Positions 1 through 8,617 of a stretch of DNA of 38,270 bases are shown in pieces. The stretch is from positions 1 through 38,270 of the forward strand of contig NZ_QAIL01000288.1 of the NCBI RefSeq assembly GCF_003061025.1, in the 5' to 3' direction. Under the pieces are notes generated by a model. That model did not search any database. It saw only the letters and a program-made list of their open reading frames with translations, and had not been told where the DNA came from. The stretch is from Pedobacter sp. HMWF019. Its GTDB lineage: Bacteria > Bacteroidota > Bacteroidia > Sphingobacteriales > Sphingobacteriaceae. Numbering within the stretch: the stretch's first letter is position 1; each line of letters starts with the position of its first letter. Made by a program: the position numbers and the translations under genes.

Positions 1-42
1 GGCAAATGGCGATACAAAATGCAGTATGAATCAACTGCATAA
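1..42 (+). CDS. Possible C-terminal end of a gene running in from the left
   Basis: Frame 1 is open from the first base to a TAA at 40-42 and encodes the 13-residue tail GKWRYKMQYESTA. It would converge on the minus-strand gene that ends at 102. Thirteen codons are far too few to prove coding and no family can be named, so this may be chance. The remaining bases to 101 are AT-rich, with no clear terminator hairpin. Confidence 0.22.
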   Translation, partial: GKWRYKMQYESTA

Positions 43-101
43 TTTTTAATCTCGAAGGGTTCATAGTTTAAACGTTAATATAAACGAAGATAAAAAATCT
101 T

Positions 102-1274
102 TTAGAACTTCCCACTGGCACCCCCGCCTCCAAAATCACCGCCCCCAAATTTAGCCGCTTCGGCAGGAGGGGTACCTGTACTTGAAAAGGTTTCAGCAAT
201 AACCAGGGATTCCACACGCATATGGTCCATCAGATGCTTCTCCGCAGTTTCTTCGTAGGTAAAACCATGCTTAGGGATTTTGAGGTAGCGGATAACACCA
301 TAGGCGATAGCGATCAGTCCAGCCCCGGTAAGGCATAGGATCGCTTCCAGAGACATTAAATGGAAGTAATTTCGAATGGTGAAGGCGGCGGCGGCAACCA
401 AAAGCAGCCCAGACCGTAAAAGCACGACGTCTTTCTTTCTCAAGCCCCATGCGATATAGACCAGAGGAATAGCGATTGTCCAGAACCAGAAGAACAGGCC
501 AAAGGGCAAATTTTCAGAACCACTCAGCGATTCATTCAGTGTTCGGACCACAAAGTAATTTCCGGAAAGATATAAACACATTAAAGCAACAATTTGCAGC
601 ATGATCAAGGCTTGGCCATAATACCATTTTTTTAACCGGTCATGTGTTCTTTCTGCCCATAGATACAGCAAGCCCGCAGAGATGATCAGGACGAATGGAA
701 GCAAAAGCTGCCCTGTTGGGCCGGCTTTATACAGGAGGAAAAAGACAAAAGTCAGCAAAGAAATTCCTGCAGCTGCAGCCATGAGCATGTCCGCAAATCT
801 CAAAGCCAGAAACAGGCAGTAAACAAACATCACAGCAGAAATCAGCAAAAATCCATTGATGTCTCCCCATTTAAAGCTCTCGAAAGATAGCCAGCACAAT
901 CCCGTTAAAAAAGTTCCTGCACTGATCAATACCAAGGCGTCATCTACACCGGACTTATAATGATTACTCTGGCCAGCCATCAGTTCCAAGCCCCCATAAG
1001 TGAGGGCTGCAATCAGGAATATATACACAGAAAAGTCTATGGAATGCGCATCTATAAACATCAGGGAAATCATTCCTGAAGCCGCGGAAACAATTATACA
1101 GGTGAGGATGAAAAGGCCGGCCCTGATCCAAATCCCAGGGCTATAAAAACCATGAGGATATTTTTGTTTAATCTCCTGCTGTTCTGAAGTTGTAATCAGG
1201 CCTGCATCAAAAGCTTGTTCAGCTTCATGTTGAATTTGAAGGTGTTGTAGCCAGGTTTTATTGTAGATGATCAT
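102..1274 (-). CDS. Multi-pass membrane protein with Gly-rich C-terminal tail (DUF2157-associated)
   Basis: A 390-residue protein with a soluble N-terminal stretch of about 45 residues (HLQIQHEAEQAFDAGLITTSE) and roughly ten hydrophobic segments between residues 48 and 335. The soluble C-terminus ends in GGGDFGGGGASGKF. The short helical N-terminal segment before the membrane part resembles DUF2157 proteins. A terminal GGG(D/F)GGGG tail of this kind is seen in TPM/YgcG-type membrane proteins. The start ATG overlaps the stop of the upstream gene (1271-1274, ATGA arrangement), so the two are probably translationally coupled and may act together in the inner membrane. No catalytic motif is visible and the function is unknown. 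Confidence 0.72.
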   Translation of the reverse strand: MIIYNKTWLQHLQIQHEAEQAFDAGLITTSEQQEIKQKYPHGFYSPGIWIRAGLFILTCIIVSAASGMISLMFIDAHSIDFSVYIFLIAALTYGGLELMAGQSNHYKSGVDDALVLISAGTFLTGLCWLSFESFKWGDINGFLLISAVMFVYCLFLALRFADMLMAAAAGISLLTFVFFLLYKAGPTGQLLLPFVLIISAGLLYLWAERTHDRLKKWYYGQALIMLQIVALMCLYLSGNYFVVRTLNESLSGSENLPFGLFFWFWTIAIPLVYIAWGLRKKDVVLLRSGLLLVAAAAFTIRNYFHLMSLEAILCLTGAGLIAIAYGVIRYLKIPKHGFTYEETAEKHLMDHMRVESLVIAETFSSTGTPPAEAAKFGGGDFGGGGASGKF

Positions 1275-2254
1275 GCCGTCTTAATTTTTTTGTTTAAACG
1301 AATCAGTAAAATAATAATGGAAACGGCCGAGGCAATGAAGTAAAAGAAGCCCAGGAAAAAGGCACCTTCTCCATCTCCGGCATTAAATAAGGCCCTCATC
1401 ACAAGGCTACTGATCGCGATATAACCGTAAAGTACGGTCAGCATCAGGAAATAAAAGGACTGGCGGGTAATTGCTTCCTTATAAATATAGGCCCCAAGAA
1501 CAAATACCCCCAAAAGAAAGAGGTACGCGATACCAAATTCATAATGAATAAAATAGCCGGCAAGCAATGCAATAAAGCCAATATGGATACCAAAATGCAT
1601 ATAGGTAAAACCAAAATGCTCTTTTACCTTAAAGCGGCGGCCTGCGAAATCGGCTGCAAGCAGGAGTAAAGCCAGTAAGATATAGGTGTAAATGATGGTT
1701 TGGTTGTCGTAATTGCTGCTCATCAGCAATTGTTTTGGTGTGACAGAGACCCCCATCCAAAGCGCCAGATTGGTAATGGCCAGGCTCAATAAGCCAAGAT
1801 GATCAAATTCATAAGCCAGAAAAAACAAAACCACCATGGGGATAAAAGTAGCCAGGCCATAATTTGTGCCAAAAAGATGATACTGAAACTGTATATAACC
1901 CACAAAGGTCAGAAAGCTAAGTGAACCCAGTAAAAGGGCATAATCAAAAAAAGAACCCGGAGATTTTACCCTTTCCCTGCTAAACGGCAGTTTTTGTTTA
2001 AAACAATAAAAAAAACAAGCCCCGCAGATCAATGCAATGATCAGCAGAATGACCTGATGGCCTATCGTGTCTATATTTTGATAAATGAGGATACCCAATC
2101 CGGTACTCAGCAGCATAACGCCAAGGTACAACAGGGTTTTTAACTCCCAGTGCAGGGAAAACAAAGGCTGGGCTTGCTGCTGCTCAATTTTTTCAAAGGA
2201 TTCGACACTGATCAGCTGCTCTTCCCTTAACTTTTTTAAGAGGTCAAAATTCAT
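1271..2254 (-). CDS. DUF2157 domain membrane protein
   Basis: About 327 residues from the chosen start (MNFDLLKKLREEQLIS). The first 35 residues form a soluble helical segment of the kind that opens DUF2157 proteins (LLKKLREEQLISVESFEKIEQQ), followed by about ten membrane segments and a basic tail. The frame extends upstream to an ATG at 2308. I prefer 2254 because the extra 18 residues do not look like family sequence and the 2308 ATG abuts a perfect hairpin (2289-2306) that fits a leader better than coding sequence. It is the first gene of a two-gene minus-strand unit, divergent from htpG. No enzymatic residues were recognised. Confidence 0.7.
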   Translation of the reverse strand: MNFDLLKKLREEQLISVESFEKIEQQQAQPLFSLHWELKTLLYLGVMLLSTGLGILIYQNIDTIGHQVILLIIALICGACFFYCFKQKLPFSRERVKSPGSFFDYALLLGSLSFLTFVGYIQFQYHLFGTNYGLATFIPMVVLFFLAYEFDHLGLLSLAITNLALWMGVSVTPKQLLMSSNYDNQTIIYTYILLALLLLAADFAGRRFKVKEHFGFTYMHFGIHIGFIALLAGYFIHYEFGIAYLFLLGVFVLGAYIYKEAITRQSFYFLMLTVLYGYIAISSLVMRALFNAGDGEGAFFLGFFYFIASAVSIIILLIRLNKKIKTA

Positions 2255-2288
2255 AGGTTTAGCGTAGGTATACCCAATAATACGGAAA

Positions 2289-2306
2289 GATCTGGAAAAC
2301 CAGATC
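2289..2306. repeat. Perfect 7-bp inverted repeat with AAAA loop
   Basis: GATCTGG (2289-2295), AAAA, CCAGATC (2300-2306). It lies between the likely start of the DUF2157 gene (2254) and htpG (2388). On the minus strand it would form a hairpin about 35 nt upstream of the ATG at 2254. There is no U-run, so it is not an intrinsic terminator. Confidence 0.6.
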
Positions 2307-2312
2307 ATTTAC

Positions 2313-2325
2313 TGTCAAATTGACA
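2313..2325. promoter_or_regulatory. Palindrome, candidate operator in the htpG divergent region
   Basis: TGTCAA-A-TTGACA is a perfect 6+1+6 palindrome located 63-75 bp upstream of the htpG ATG and about 60 bp upstream of the divergent DUF2157 start. Its position and symmetry suit a dimeric repressor site. It does not match the CIRCE sequence. The regulatory role is inference. Confidence 0.4.
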
Positions 2326-2387
2326 AGTTTAAAGATTGGAACAAGGCTTGATAAGCTGTATATGTTAAACAAAAATAATCCTAATAT

Positions 2388-4277
2388 ATGAGCATAGAAG
2401 AAAAAGGAAGTATTTCCATACACACCGAAAACATTTTCCCGATCATTAAAAAGTTCCTGTACTCAGATAATGAAATCTTTTTGCGCGAGCTTGTTTCAAA
2501 TGCGGTTGATGCAGTACAAAAAATCAAACGCCTTGCAGCTCTTGGTCAGTACAATGGTGAGCTTGGGGAACCCCTTGTTGAAGTGGCGCTGGATGAAGAG
2601 AAGAAGACCATCACCATCTCAGATAATGGTTTAGGAATGACTGCTGAAGAGATTAAAAAGTACATCAATCAGGTGGCTTTCTCCGGTGCAAGTGAATTTG
2701 TAGAGAAATTTAAAGACGCCAAAGATGCCAACGAAATCATAGGTAAATTTGGTTTAGGCTTCTATTCGGCCTTTATGGTAGCAGATCTGGTAGAGATCCA
2801 GACCTTATCTTACCAGGATGGTGCCGAGCCAGCAAAATGGACTTGCGACGGCAGCACCAGTTACGAAATTTCTGAAGGCAGCCGGACCACCCGCGGTACG
2901 GATATCATTCTGCACATCAACAGCGAATCAGAAGAATTTTTAAGCAAACAGAAACTGGGAGAAATCCTGGATAAATATGGTAAATTCCTGCCTGTTCCAA
3001 TTAAATTTGGTACCACTACAGAGCAGGAACCGGACGGAGAAGATGAAGAAGGAAAACCGAAAACCAAATCTGTAGAGGTAGACAATATCATCAATACCAC
3101 CAACCCGATCTGGACAAAAGCACCTGCAGATTTGTCAGACCAGGACTATCTTGATTTTTACAAGCAACTATATCCCTTCTCTGAAGATCCTTTATTCTGG
3201 ATCCACCTGAATGTAGATTATCCTTTTAACTTAACAGGTGTATTGTACTTCCCTAAAGTAAAGAATGATTTCGATATGCAGCGCAACAAGATCAAGCTGT
3301 TCTCCCGTCAGGTATTTATTACCGATGAGGTTAAAGACATTGTTCCCGAATTCCTAATGTTGCTGCACGGGGTAATCGATTCACCAGATATTCCTTTGAA
3401 CGTATCCAGAAGCTTTTTGCAGGCAGATAGTAATGTGAAAAAGATCAACAGCTATATCACCAAAAAAGTTGCTGATAAATTACAGGAATTATTCAATAAA
3501 GACCGTAAAAGCTATGAAGAGAAATGGAGCGATATCGGCCTGTTTGTAAAATATGGTATGGTAAGCGAAGAGAAGTTCTATGATAAAGCCAAAGATTTCG
3601 CTTTACTGACCAATACAAAGAACGAAAACTTTACTTTGGAGGAATACCGTGAAAAAGTAAAAGATTTTCAAACAGATAAAAACGGACAAGTAGTGTATAT
3701 CTATACCAATGATCCGGCTAAACAGGATAGTTTCATTCAATCGGCCAATAAAAAGGACTACGATGTGCTTTTAATGAACTCTGCGATTGATAACCACTTC
3801 ATTAGCTCATTGGAACACAAGCTGGAAAAAACATCTTTAAAACGCGTAGATTCCAGCGTAGCGAGTAAGTTAATTGAAAAGGACGAAAGCACAGAATCTG
3901 TGTTAACAGAAGAGCAGTCTAAAACGGTAAAAGAGGTTTTTGAAAAAGCGATCACCAAGCCAGGTATGCATGTAGAGGTAGTTGGATTAAATCCAGAAGA
4001 ATTACCTGTTACTGTAACCATGGATGAGTTTATGCGCAGGATGAAAGATATGGCCCAAATGGGTGGTGGTATGGGTTTCTATGGCAATATGCCAGACAAC
4101 TACAAGGTCGCTATTAACGGTAACCATAAATTGATTTCCCGTATCCTGAAAAGCGAAAATGAAGAAGAGCAGAAAACACTGGCTAAGCAAGCGGTGGATT
4201 TAGCATTGTTGGCACAAGGTATGCTGACAGGGGCTGAACTGACTGAATTTGTAAGCAGAAGTGTAGAGCTGATCTAA
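2388..4277 (+). CDS. htpG: Chaperone protein HtpG (bacterial Hsp90)
   Basis: A 629-residue cytosolic ATP-dependent chaperone, full length for the family. The GHKL ATPase region (about 1-215) shows FLRELVSNAVDA (helix with the catalytic Glu), SDNGLGMT (Mg/ATP-binding DxGxG) and IGKFGLGFYSAFMV (lid/nucleotide loop). The middle domain follows, with FPKVKNDFDMQRNKIKLFSRQVFI and the DIPLNVSR(S)FLQ segment that carries the family's catalytic-loop Arg. The C-terminal dimerisation domain occupies about 500-629. A charged linker of acidic and Lys residues lies near 213-228 (EPDGEDEEGKPKTK). The start is the only reasonable ATG. The gene stands alone, with a divergent palindromic control region upstream and a strong terminator downstream. 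Heat-shock control is expected for the family, but no sigma-32 box was recognised. Confidence 0.97.
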   Translation: MSIEEKGSISIHTENIFPIIKKFLYSDNEIFLRELVSNAVDAVQKIKRLAALGQYNGELGEPLVEVALDEEKKTITISDNGLGMTAEEIKKYINQVAFSGASEFVEKFKDAKDANEIIGKFGLGFYSAFMVADLVEIQTLSYQDGAEPAKWTCDGSTSYEISEGSRTTRGTDIILHINSESEEFLSKQKLGEILDKYGKFLPVPIKFGTTTEQEPDGEDEEGKPKTKSVEVDNIINTTNPIWTKAPADLSDQDYLDFYKQLYPFSEDPLFWIHLNVDYPFNLTGVLYFPKVKNDFDMQRNKIKLFSRQVFITDEVKDIVPEFLMLLHGVIDSPDIPLNVSRSFLQADSNVKKINSYITKKVADKLQELFNKDRKSYEEKWSDIGLFVKYGMVSEEKFYDKAKDFALLTNTKNENFTLEEYREKVKDFQTDKNGQVVYIYTNDPAKQDSFIQSANKKDYDVLLMNSAIDNHFISSLEHKLEKTSLKRVDSSVASKLIEKDESTESVLTEEQSKTVKEVFEKAITKPGMHVEVVGLNPEELPVTVTMDEFMRRMKDMAQMGGGMGFYGNMPDNYKVAINGNHKLISRILKSENEEEQKTLAKQAVDLALLAQGMLTGAELTEFVSRSVELI

Positions 4278-4305
4278 TCTGGATTTAAACAGAATATTTG
4301 ATTAA

Positions 4306-4341
4306 CCCCGCAGCGTTTAACGTTGCGGGGTTTTTATTTTT
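4306..4341 (+). terminator. Rho-independent terminator of htpG
   Basis: CCCCGCA (4306-4312) pairs with TGCGGGG (4324-4330), with an inner CGT/ACG pairing around a short loop, followed by TTTTTATTTTT. It lies 29 bp after the htpG stop. Confidence 0.9.
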
Positions 4342-4422
4342 CTGAGATATTTATCTGGAAAACAGGATACATTGTATAAGCTTGAATTAATTTAATAAAT
4401 TGCTGCTGTTAAAAAGGGCTTC

Positions 4423-5436
4423 TTGAAAATACGATCCAGTTTTATATGCGCTTTATTGCTTAACCTTGCAGCCTGTTACGGTCAGCAGAGGCCGCAGTAT
4501 TCTCAATATATCTTAAACAATTACCTCTTAAATCCAGCTTTAAGTGGCATAGAAAACTATACAGATATAAAGATAGGCTATCGAAACCAATGGGCGGGGC
4601 TTGAGAATTCACCAAAGACCAGTTTTGTTACCGCCAACTGGGCACTCGGAAAAGAATATCTATGGTCGAATGCCCTGTCTTTTGAAGAAGATGGAGATAA
4701 CCCCATGAGCAGGAGTTATATGCAAAACTATACCGCTTCACCCGCACATCATGGGGTCGGCTTTACTGCCGTAAGAGATAAAGCAGGTCAATTGTCAACC
4801 CTCACTTTTAACCTGACCTATGCTTATCACCTTCGCTTATCAGATCAGTTAAATATGTCTTTAGGCGTAGCGGCAGGGCTAACTAATATAGATCTTGACA
4901 TCAATGCCCTGCAGTTTGAGAATGGCAATGATCCCGCATTGAATAATGCAATTGGCAGCCAGCTTAAACCAGACCTCTCCACAGGGATTTGGATCTATGG
5001 TGCCCGTTTCTTTTCAGGGATCTCTGTACAACAGATCCTACCTCAAAAATTAAGCTTTACCAGGTCTCCTGGCGAGAATACAGGTAAGCAAGTACCACAT
5101 TTTTTTGTCACTGGAGGATATAAGGTGAGTGTAGACGACGATATCAGCATTATCCCTTCGGTGATGCTGAAGCAAATCCAGGCATTGCCGACCTCCCTTG
5201 ATTTTAATGTAAAAGCAGCCTTTAAAGATAAGTTCTGGTTGGGTGCCAGCCTTCGAAAAGATGATTCCTATACTGCCATGGCCGGATTCAACCTGGGGCA
5301 TTTTGTCAACCTGACCTATGCTTATGATTTTACCACCTCCCAGTTAAATCAGGTCAGCAACGGTAGCCATGAAATTGTACTGGGCTTCCTGCTGAACAAT
5401 GTATATAAAGTTATCTGCCCACAAAGAATGTGGTAA
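4423..5436 (+). CDS. PorP/SprF family type IX secretion-associated outer-membrane protein
   Basis: A 337-residue protein with an N-terminal signal sequence followed by the family hallmark QRPQYSQYILNNYLLNPAL and, shortly after, KIGYRNQWAGLENSPKT. PorP/SprF proteins are predicted outer-membrane barrels linked to type IX secretion and gliding in Bacteroidota, and are often partners of specific secreted cargo. The alternating Tyr/aromatic strands in the rest (LTFNLTYAYHL, NLTYAYDFTTSQ) fit a barrel. The only plausible start is a TTG at 4423, preceded by an A/G-rich AAAAAGGG about 5 nt upstream; the next in-frame Met is far inside. The signal region LNLAAC-Y contains a lipobox-like LAAC, which is unusual for a barrel protein. 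No cargo gene is adjacent. Confidence 0.85.
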   Translation: MKIRSSFICALLLNLAACYGQQRPQYSQYILNNYLLNPALSGIENYTDIKIGYRNQWAGLENSPKTSFVTANWALGKEYLWSNALSFEEDGDNPMSRSYMQNYTASPAHHGVGFTAVRDKAGQLSTLTFNLTYAYHLRLSDQLNMSLGVAAGLTNIDLDINALQFENGNDPALNNAIGSQLKPDLSTGIWIYGARFFSGISVQQILPQKLSFTRSPGENTGKQVPHFFVTGGYKVSVDDDISIIPSVMLKQIQALPTSLDFNVKAAFKDKFWLGASLRKDDSYTAMAGFNLGHFVNLTYAYDFTTSQLNQVSNGSHEIVLGFLLNNVYKVICPQRMW

Positions 5437-5489
5437 GCTTATTGTGCGTAACAATTCACAAAGCATCGCGTCTATAGCTATATAAGCTT

Positions 5490-6071
5490 ATGAATAAAAT
5501 CACTTTCCTAAAAAAACACTTCTGGAATGGCTTGTTTCTAGCTGTTGTACTGGTGCTTCTGTTTGTTCCTTCAGCAAAAGCTTATCTGATGCAGGGTCTT
5601 ATGCAGGTTGGCTTGTTTAAACCTCATACAGAAACAGCGGCTCAGGGAAAAGCGACAGACCTTCGCGGAATTAAATTCAAAGACGCAGAAGGCAATAGCA
5701 TTGATTTGGGCGATCTGAAAGGAAAAGTGATCTTTCTGAATTTCTGGGCTACCTGGTGCCCACCTTGCCAGGCTGAAATGCCCTCTGTAAACCGGCTTTA
5801 CGAACAATTTAAAAACAATAAAGACATCGTTTTTTTCTTTGTAGACGCCGACGGCGATTTTGCAAAAGCTAAAAAATTCATGGATCGGAAGAAATACAGC
5901 CTGCCTGTATATTCCATGGGGAGTTCCGTCCCCGAGGAAATTTTTAAAGGCTCGCTGCCCACCACAGTCGTGCTTGATAAGGAAGGCCGGATCTCTTATA
6001 AAGGAGAAGGAGCTGCCAATTATGCAGACCAGAAATTCCTGGATTTCATGGAAAAATTAACCAGGATGTAA
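5490..6071 (+). CDS. TlpA-like membrane-anchored thioredoxin-family thiol:disulfide oxidoreductase
   Basis: 193 residues. A hydrophobic segment at 13-29 acts as signal anchor, and a TlpA/AhpC-TSA-type thioredoxin domain covers about 58-193. The active site is FWATWCPPCQAEMP with the redox pair C90 and C93. The second Pro loop is visible as SLPTTVVLD, the family's cis-Pro next to the active site. It should act in the periplasm as a disulfide reductant, for example for cytochrome c maturation or envelope protein folding, but the substrate cannot be told from sequence. It follows the PorP/SprF gene by 53 bp, so co-transcription is possible but unproven. Confidence 0.9.
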   Translation: MNKITFLKKHFWNGLFLAVVLVLLFVPSAKAYLMQGLMQVGLFKPHTETAAQGKATDLRGIKFKDAEGNSIDLGDLKGKVIFLNFWATWCPPCQAEMPSVNRLYEQFKNNKDIVFFFVDADGDFAKAKKFMDRKKYSLPVYSMGSSVPEEIFKGSLPTTVVLDKEGRISYKGEGAANYADQKFLDFMEKLTRM

Positions 6072-6120
6072 AAAAGTGTTAAATGAGATTTGAAAAACAA
6101 TATATTAGTTTGAAAAGGAG

Positions 6121-6128
6121 TATTTTTG
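6121..6128 (+). promoter_or_regulatory. Putative Bacteroidota -7 box (TATTTTTG)
   Basis: TATTTTTG matches the Bacteroidota sigma-A -7 consensus TAnnTTTG and lies 25 bp before the ATG at 6153. TTTG motifs upstream (6109-6112, 6089-6092) are not at the ideal 19-21 bp spacing, so this is a partial match. It would drive the four-gene run 6153-8878. Confidence 0.4.
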
Positions 6129-6152
6129 TATATCGTTAAAACCTTAATAGAT

Positions 6153-6548
6153 ATGAAAAGGAATTTAATAATGATCGCCGGCCTTCTTACAGGGATAACC
6201 TATGCTTCAGCAGGCTACGCTCAGCAAACAGATCTGGTTGCTGATCAGAATCCAAGATATGCAGAGAGTGTAAATAAATACAGCAGGATGGCAGATTCGC
6301 TAACCTATGCACAAGGAACAACTGTTCAGGAAACCTATAAAGCATATGACTGGTATGAAGCCAGAGAAGAGCGTCGCCGTTTAAGGAGAGAAAGGAATTA
6401 TCAGCTTTCCCTGTACGGCGGATATAGCAATTATGACAACTCCTGGTATTACCCAGGATATAACAATTACTGGAACTATGGAGGGTATTCAAGATACCTT
6501 TATCCATCATTCGGTTTCCGGACAAGGAATTTCTGGTTTGGCTTTTAG
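6153..6548 (+). CDS. Secreted Tyr-rich hypothetical protein
   Basis: 131 residues from the ATG at 6153. The frame extends to a TTG at 6126, but that codon sits inside the putative -7 box, and the ATG gives a clean signal peptide (MKRNLIMIAGLLTGITYASAGYAQQ). The mature protein has a charged central helix (residues about 65-85, EAREERRRLRRERNYQ) and a C-terminal third dominated by Tyr, Asn, Gly and Trp (YGGYSNYDNSWYYPGYNNYW), ending in aromatic residues (FWFGF). No known family was recognised. It is the first gene of a run with the LpoB-like and COG3014-like lipoproteins (18 bp gap), which suggests an envelope role with them. Confidence 0.7.
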   Translation: MKRNLIMIAGLLTGITYASAGYAQQTDLVADQNPRYAESVNKYSRMADSLTYAQGTTVQETYKAYDWYEAREERRRLRRERNYQLSLYGGYSNYDNSWYYPGYNNYWNYGGYSRYLYPSFGFRTRNFWFGF

Positions 6549-6566
6549 CAATAATAAAACACATAT

Positions 6567-7160
6567 ATGCAACTGAAAAGAATAATTACTATAGCTGCTT
6601 TTGCAGTTTCAGGCCTGATCATCACTTCATGCTCTAGGCAAGTTACCCGTGTAAGTACCGATGAAGCCATCGACGTTAGCGGAAACTGGAACAATACCGA
6701 TTCAAGACTGGTGGCCCAGGATCTGACACAGAACATCCTGGGGGCAGCCTGGCTGAGCAATCACCTGGAGCAAAATGCAGGTAAAAAACCTGTGGTGATC
6801 GTAGGGATGGTTCAAAACAAAAGCCATGAGCATATAGAAGCAGAAACTTTTGTAAAAGACGTAGAGCAGGCATTCCTGCAAACACAAAGAGTACGTTTGG
6901 TACAGGGCGGAAAAAAACGCGAAGAACTGCGTGCAGAGAAAGCAGATCAGCAATCTAATGCTTCTGTATCCAGCATGAAGAAATTCGGACTGGAAAACGG
7001 AGCAGATTATATTTTGCAAGGTTCTATCAACTCCATCGTCGATTCTCACAAACGTAAAAAAGTAGTTTATTATCAGGTGAACCTGGAGCTGACCAATATC
7101 CAGACCAATGAAGTGGTATGGATCGGAGAAAAGAAGATCGCTAAATATGTTAAAAACTAG
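6567..7160 (+). CDS. LpoB-like penicillin-binding protein activator lipoprotein
   Basis: 197 residues. A lipoprotein signal (LIITSC) has predicted lipidated Cys22. The mature domain (about 45-195) fits the PBP activator LpoB family: PVVIVGMVQNKSHEHIEAETF, then DVEQAFLQTQRVRLVQGG, then GADYILQGSINSIVD and a final EVVWIGEKKIAKY. In enterobacteria LpoB is an outer-membrane lipoprotein that stimulates PBP1b; here a cell-wall synthesis role is inferred from family only. Neighbours are 18 bp upstream and 21 bp downstream, indicating an operon with the COG3014-like lipoprotein. Similar lipoprotein pairs are found in other bacteria, and the exact partner PBP is unknown. Confidence 0.82.
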   Translation: MQLKRIITIAAFAVSGLIITSCSRQVTRVSTDEAIDVSGNWNNTDSRLVAQDLTQNILGAAWLSNHLEQNAGKKPVVIVGMVQNKSHEHIEAETFVKDVEQAFLQTQRVRLVQGGKKREELRAEKADQQSNASVSSMKKFGLENGADYILQGSINSIVDSHKRKKVVYYQVNLELTNIQTNEVVWIGEKKIAKYVKN

Positions 7161-7181
7161 GATTATTGGCGGGCGCTTAGC

Positions 7182-8606
7182 ATGACAACGATCCGGATGA
7201 ATATTTTTAGAGCATCAACTCTTTTTGGATTGATGCTCTTTCTTTTTAGCTGTGCCAGCTATAATGACCGTACTGCGCTGTATTATAAGCAGATTGCAGA
7301 TGGAAATTATGCACAGGCCAAAACCGAGCTGGATAAAAACAGCTTGCTGAAAAAACCAAGAAATAAACTACTCCTGTTGATGGAGGAAGGTAAAATGGCC
7401 CATCTGACCGGAGATTACGAAGGCAGTAACCGCTATTTTAATGAAGCTGATCAATTGCTGGAGCAGGGGCTTGGCGGAATCATGGACGGTACTGTTGGGG
7501 TATTGGTCAATCCGATGTCGCAAACCTATAAAGGAGAAGACTTTGAAAAATTCATGATCCACTATTACAAGGCCCTGAATTATTTCTATTTGAACAATAC
7601 GGATGAAGCCATTGTAGAAGCCAGGAGGATTACCCTGCAATCCCAGGAGCAAGGGGATAAATTCAACAACAAAGAGAACCGTTATTCTAAAGATGCCTTT
7701 TCTCTAATGCTGCAGGGCCTGATCTATGAAGGCGGGAGGGATGTAAACAATGCTTTTATTGCCTATAGAAATGCAGCAGATGTTTACCTCACCGCACCCG
7801 ACACCACTTATTACGGAACAAAAATACCGGATGGCCTGAAAAAGGATGTGATCCGCACGGCTTATCTGAACGGTTTCCAGTCTGAGCAGAGCAAATACGA
7901 AAAACTATTTAACCTGACTTATACACCGGAAAAAGCACCGGAAGGTGGAGAGTTGATCTTGTTCTGGGAAAATGGGCTGGCACCGGTGAAACAACAAAAA
8001 GAATTTTTCTTTTCCCTGATCAAAGATGATTACGGAAATATGGTCTTTACCGATGGGAATTTTGTGATCCCTTTCTGGGATTATGATCCGGCAAAAGTGA
8101 ACAAAGCTTCTGTACAAAGTTTAAGGGTAACTTACCCGATGTATGTGGCCCGGCCACCTTATTATAGCAGTGCAACCGCCAGTAATGGCAATTATGTTAT
8201 TTCTCTGGAGAAAGCCGAAGACATCAATGCGCTGGCCTTTAAAACCCTTGACCAGCGTTTTGCCAAAGAAATGGGTAAAACCCTGGCCCGCCTGGCGGTT
8301 AAAAAAACAGCAGAATACCTACTGACCGAAAGCGGAAAAGGAAGCGGTAAAAACGGGAAGAATGATGGTTTACTGACTGGCCTTGGCTATGGTATGCAGT
8401 TGTACAGCTTGCTTTCAGAGAAATCCGATACCAGGAACTGGCAATCTCTGCCCAACCAGATTAACTATGCCCGTATTCCCTTGCAAAAAGGAGAAAACAC
8501 CATTACCCTTCAACTTAAAGGAGCCAACGGACAAGACCAGACCAAAACCATTAAGATTGAAGGAACAGGCGGATTAAAATTCTACAATTACGCCTCTTTA
8601 CGTTAA
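7182..8606 (+). CDS. COG3014-like TPR-containing lipoprotein
   Basis: 474 residues. The lipoprotein signal ends LFLFSC-ASY with Cys24. The N-terminal half is helical and TPR-like (LYYKQIADGNYAQAKTELDK; KALNYFYLNNTDEAIVEARR; GLIYEGGRDVNNAFIAYRNA). The C-terminal half is beta-rich with an AEYLL helix and a final PNQINYARIPLQKGENTITL segment typical of COG3014-type lipoproteins. The ATG at 7182 is used; an internal ATG at 7197 (MNIFRAS) is equally possible. It follows the LpoB-like gene by 21 bp, a neighbourhood that points to cell-envelope maintenance. The molecular function is not established. Confidence 0.8.
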   Translation: MTTIRMNIFRASTLFGLMLFLFSCASYNDRTALYYKQIADGNYAQAKTELDKNSLLKKPRNKLLLLMEEGKMAHLTGDYEGSNRYFNEADQLLEQGLGGIMDGTVGVLVNPMSQTYKGEDFEKFMIHYYKALNYFYLNNTDEAIVEARRITLQSQEQGDKFNNKENRYSKDAFSLMLQGLIYEGGRDVNNAFIAYRNAADVYLTAPDTTYYGTKIPDGLKKDVIRTAYLNGFQSEQSKYEKLFNLTYTPEKAPEGGELILFWENGLAPVKQQKEFFFSLIKDDYGNMVFTDGNFVIPFWDYDPAKVNKASVQSLRVTYPMYVARPPYYSSATASNGNYVISLEKAEDINALAFKTLDQRFAKEMGKTLARLAVKKTAEYLLTESGKGSGKNGKNDGLLTGLGYGMQLYSLLSEKSDTRNWQSLPNQINYARIPLQKGENTITLQLKGANGQDQTKTIKIEGTGGLKFYNYASLR

Positions 8607-8617
8607 AATTTATAATT

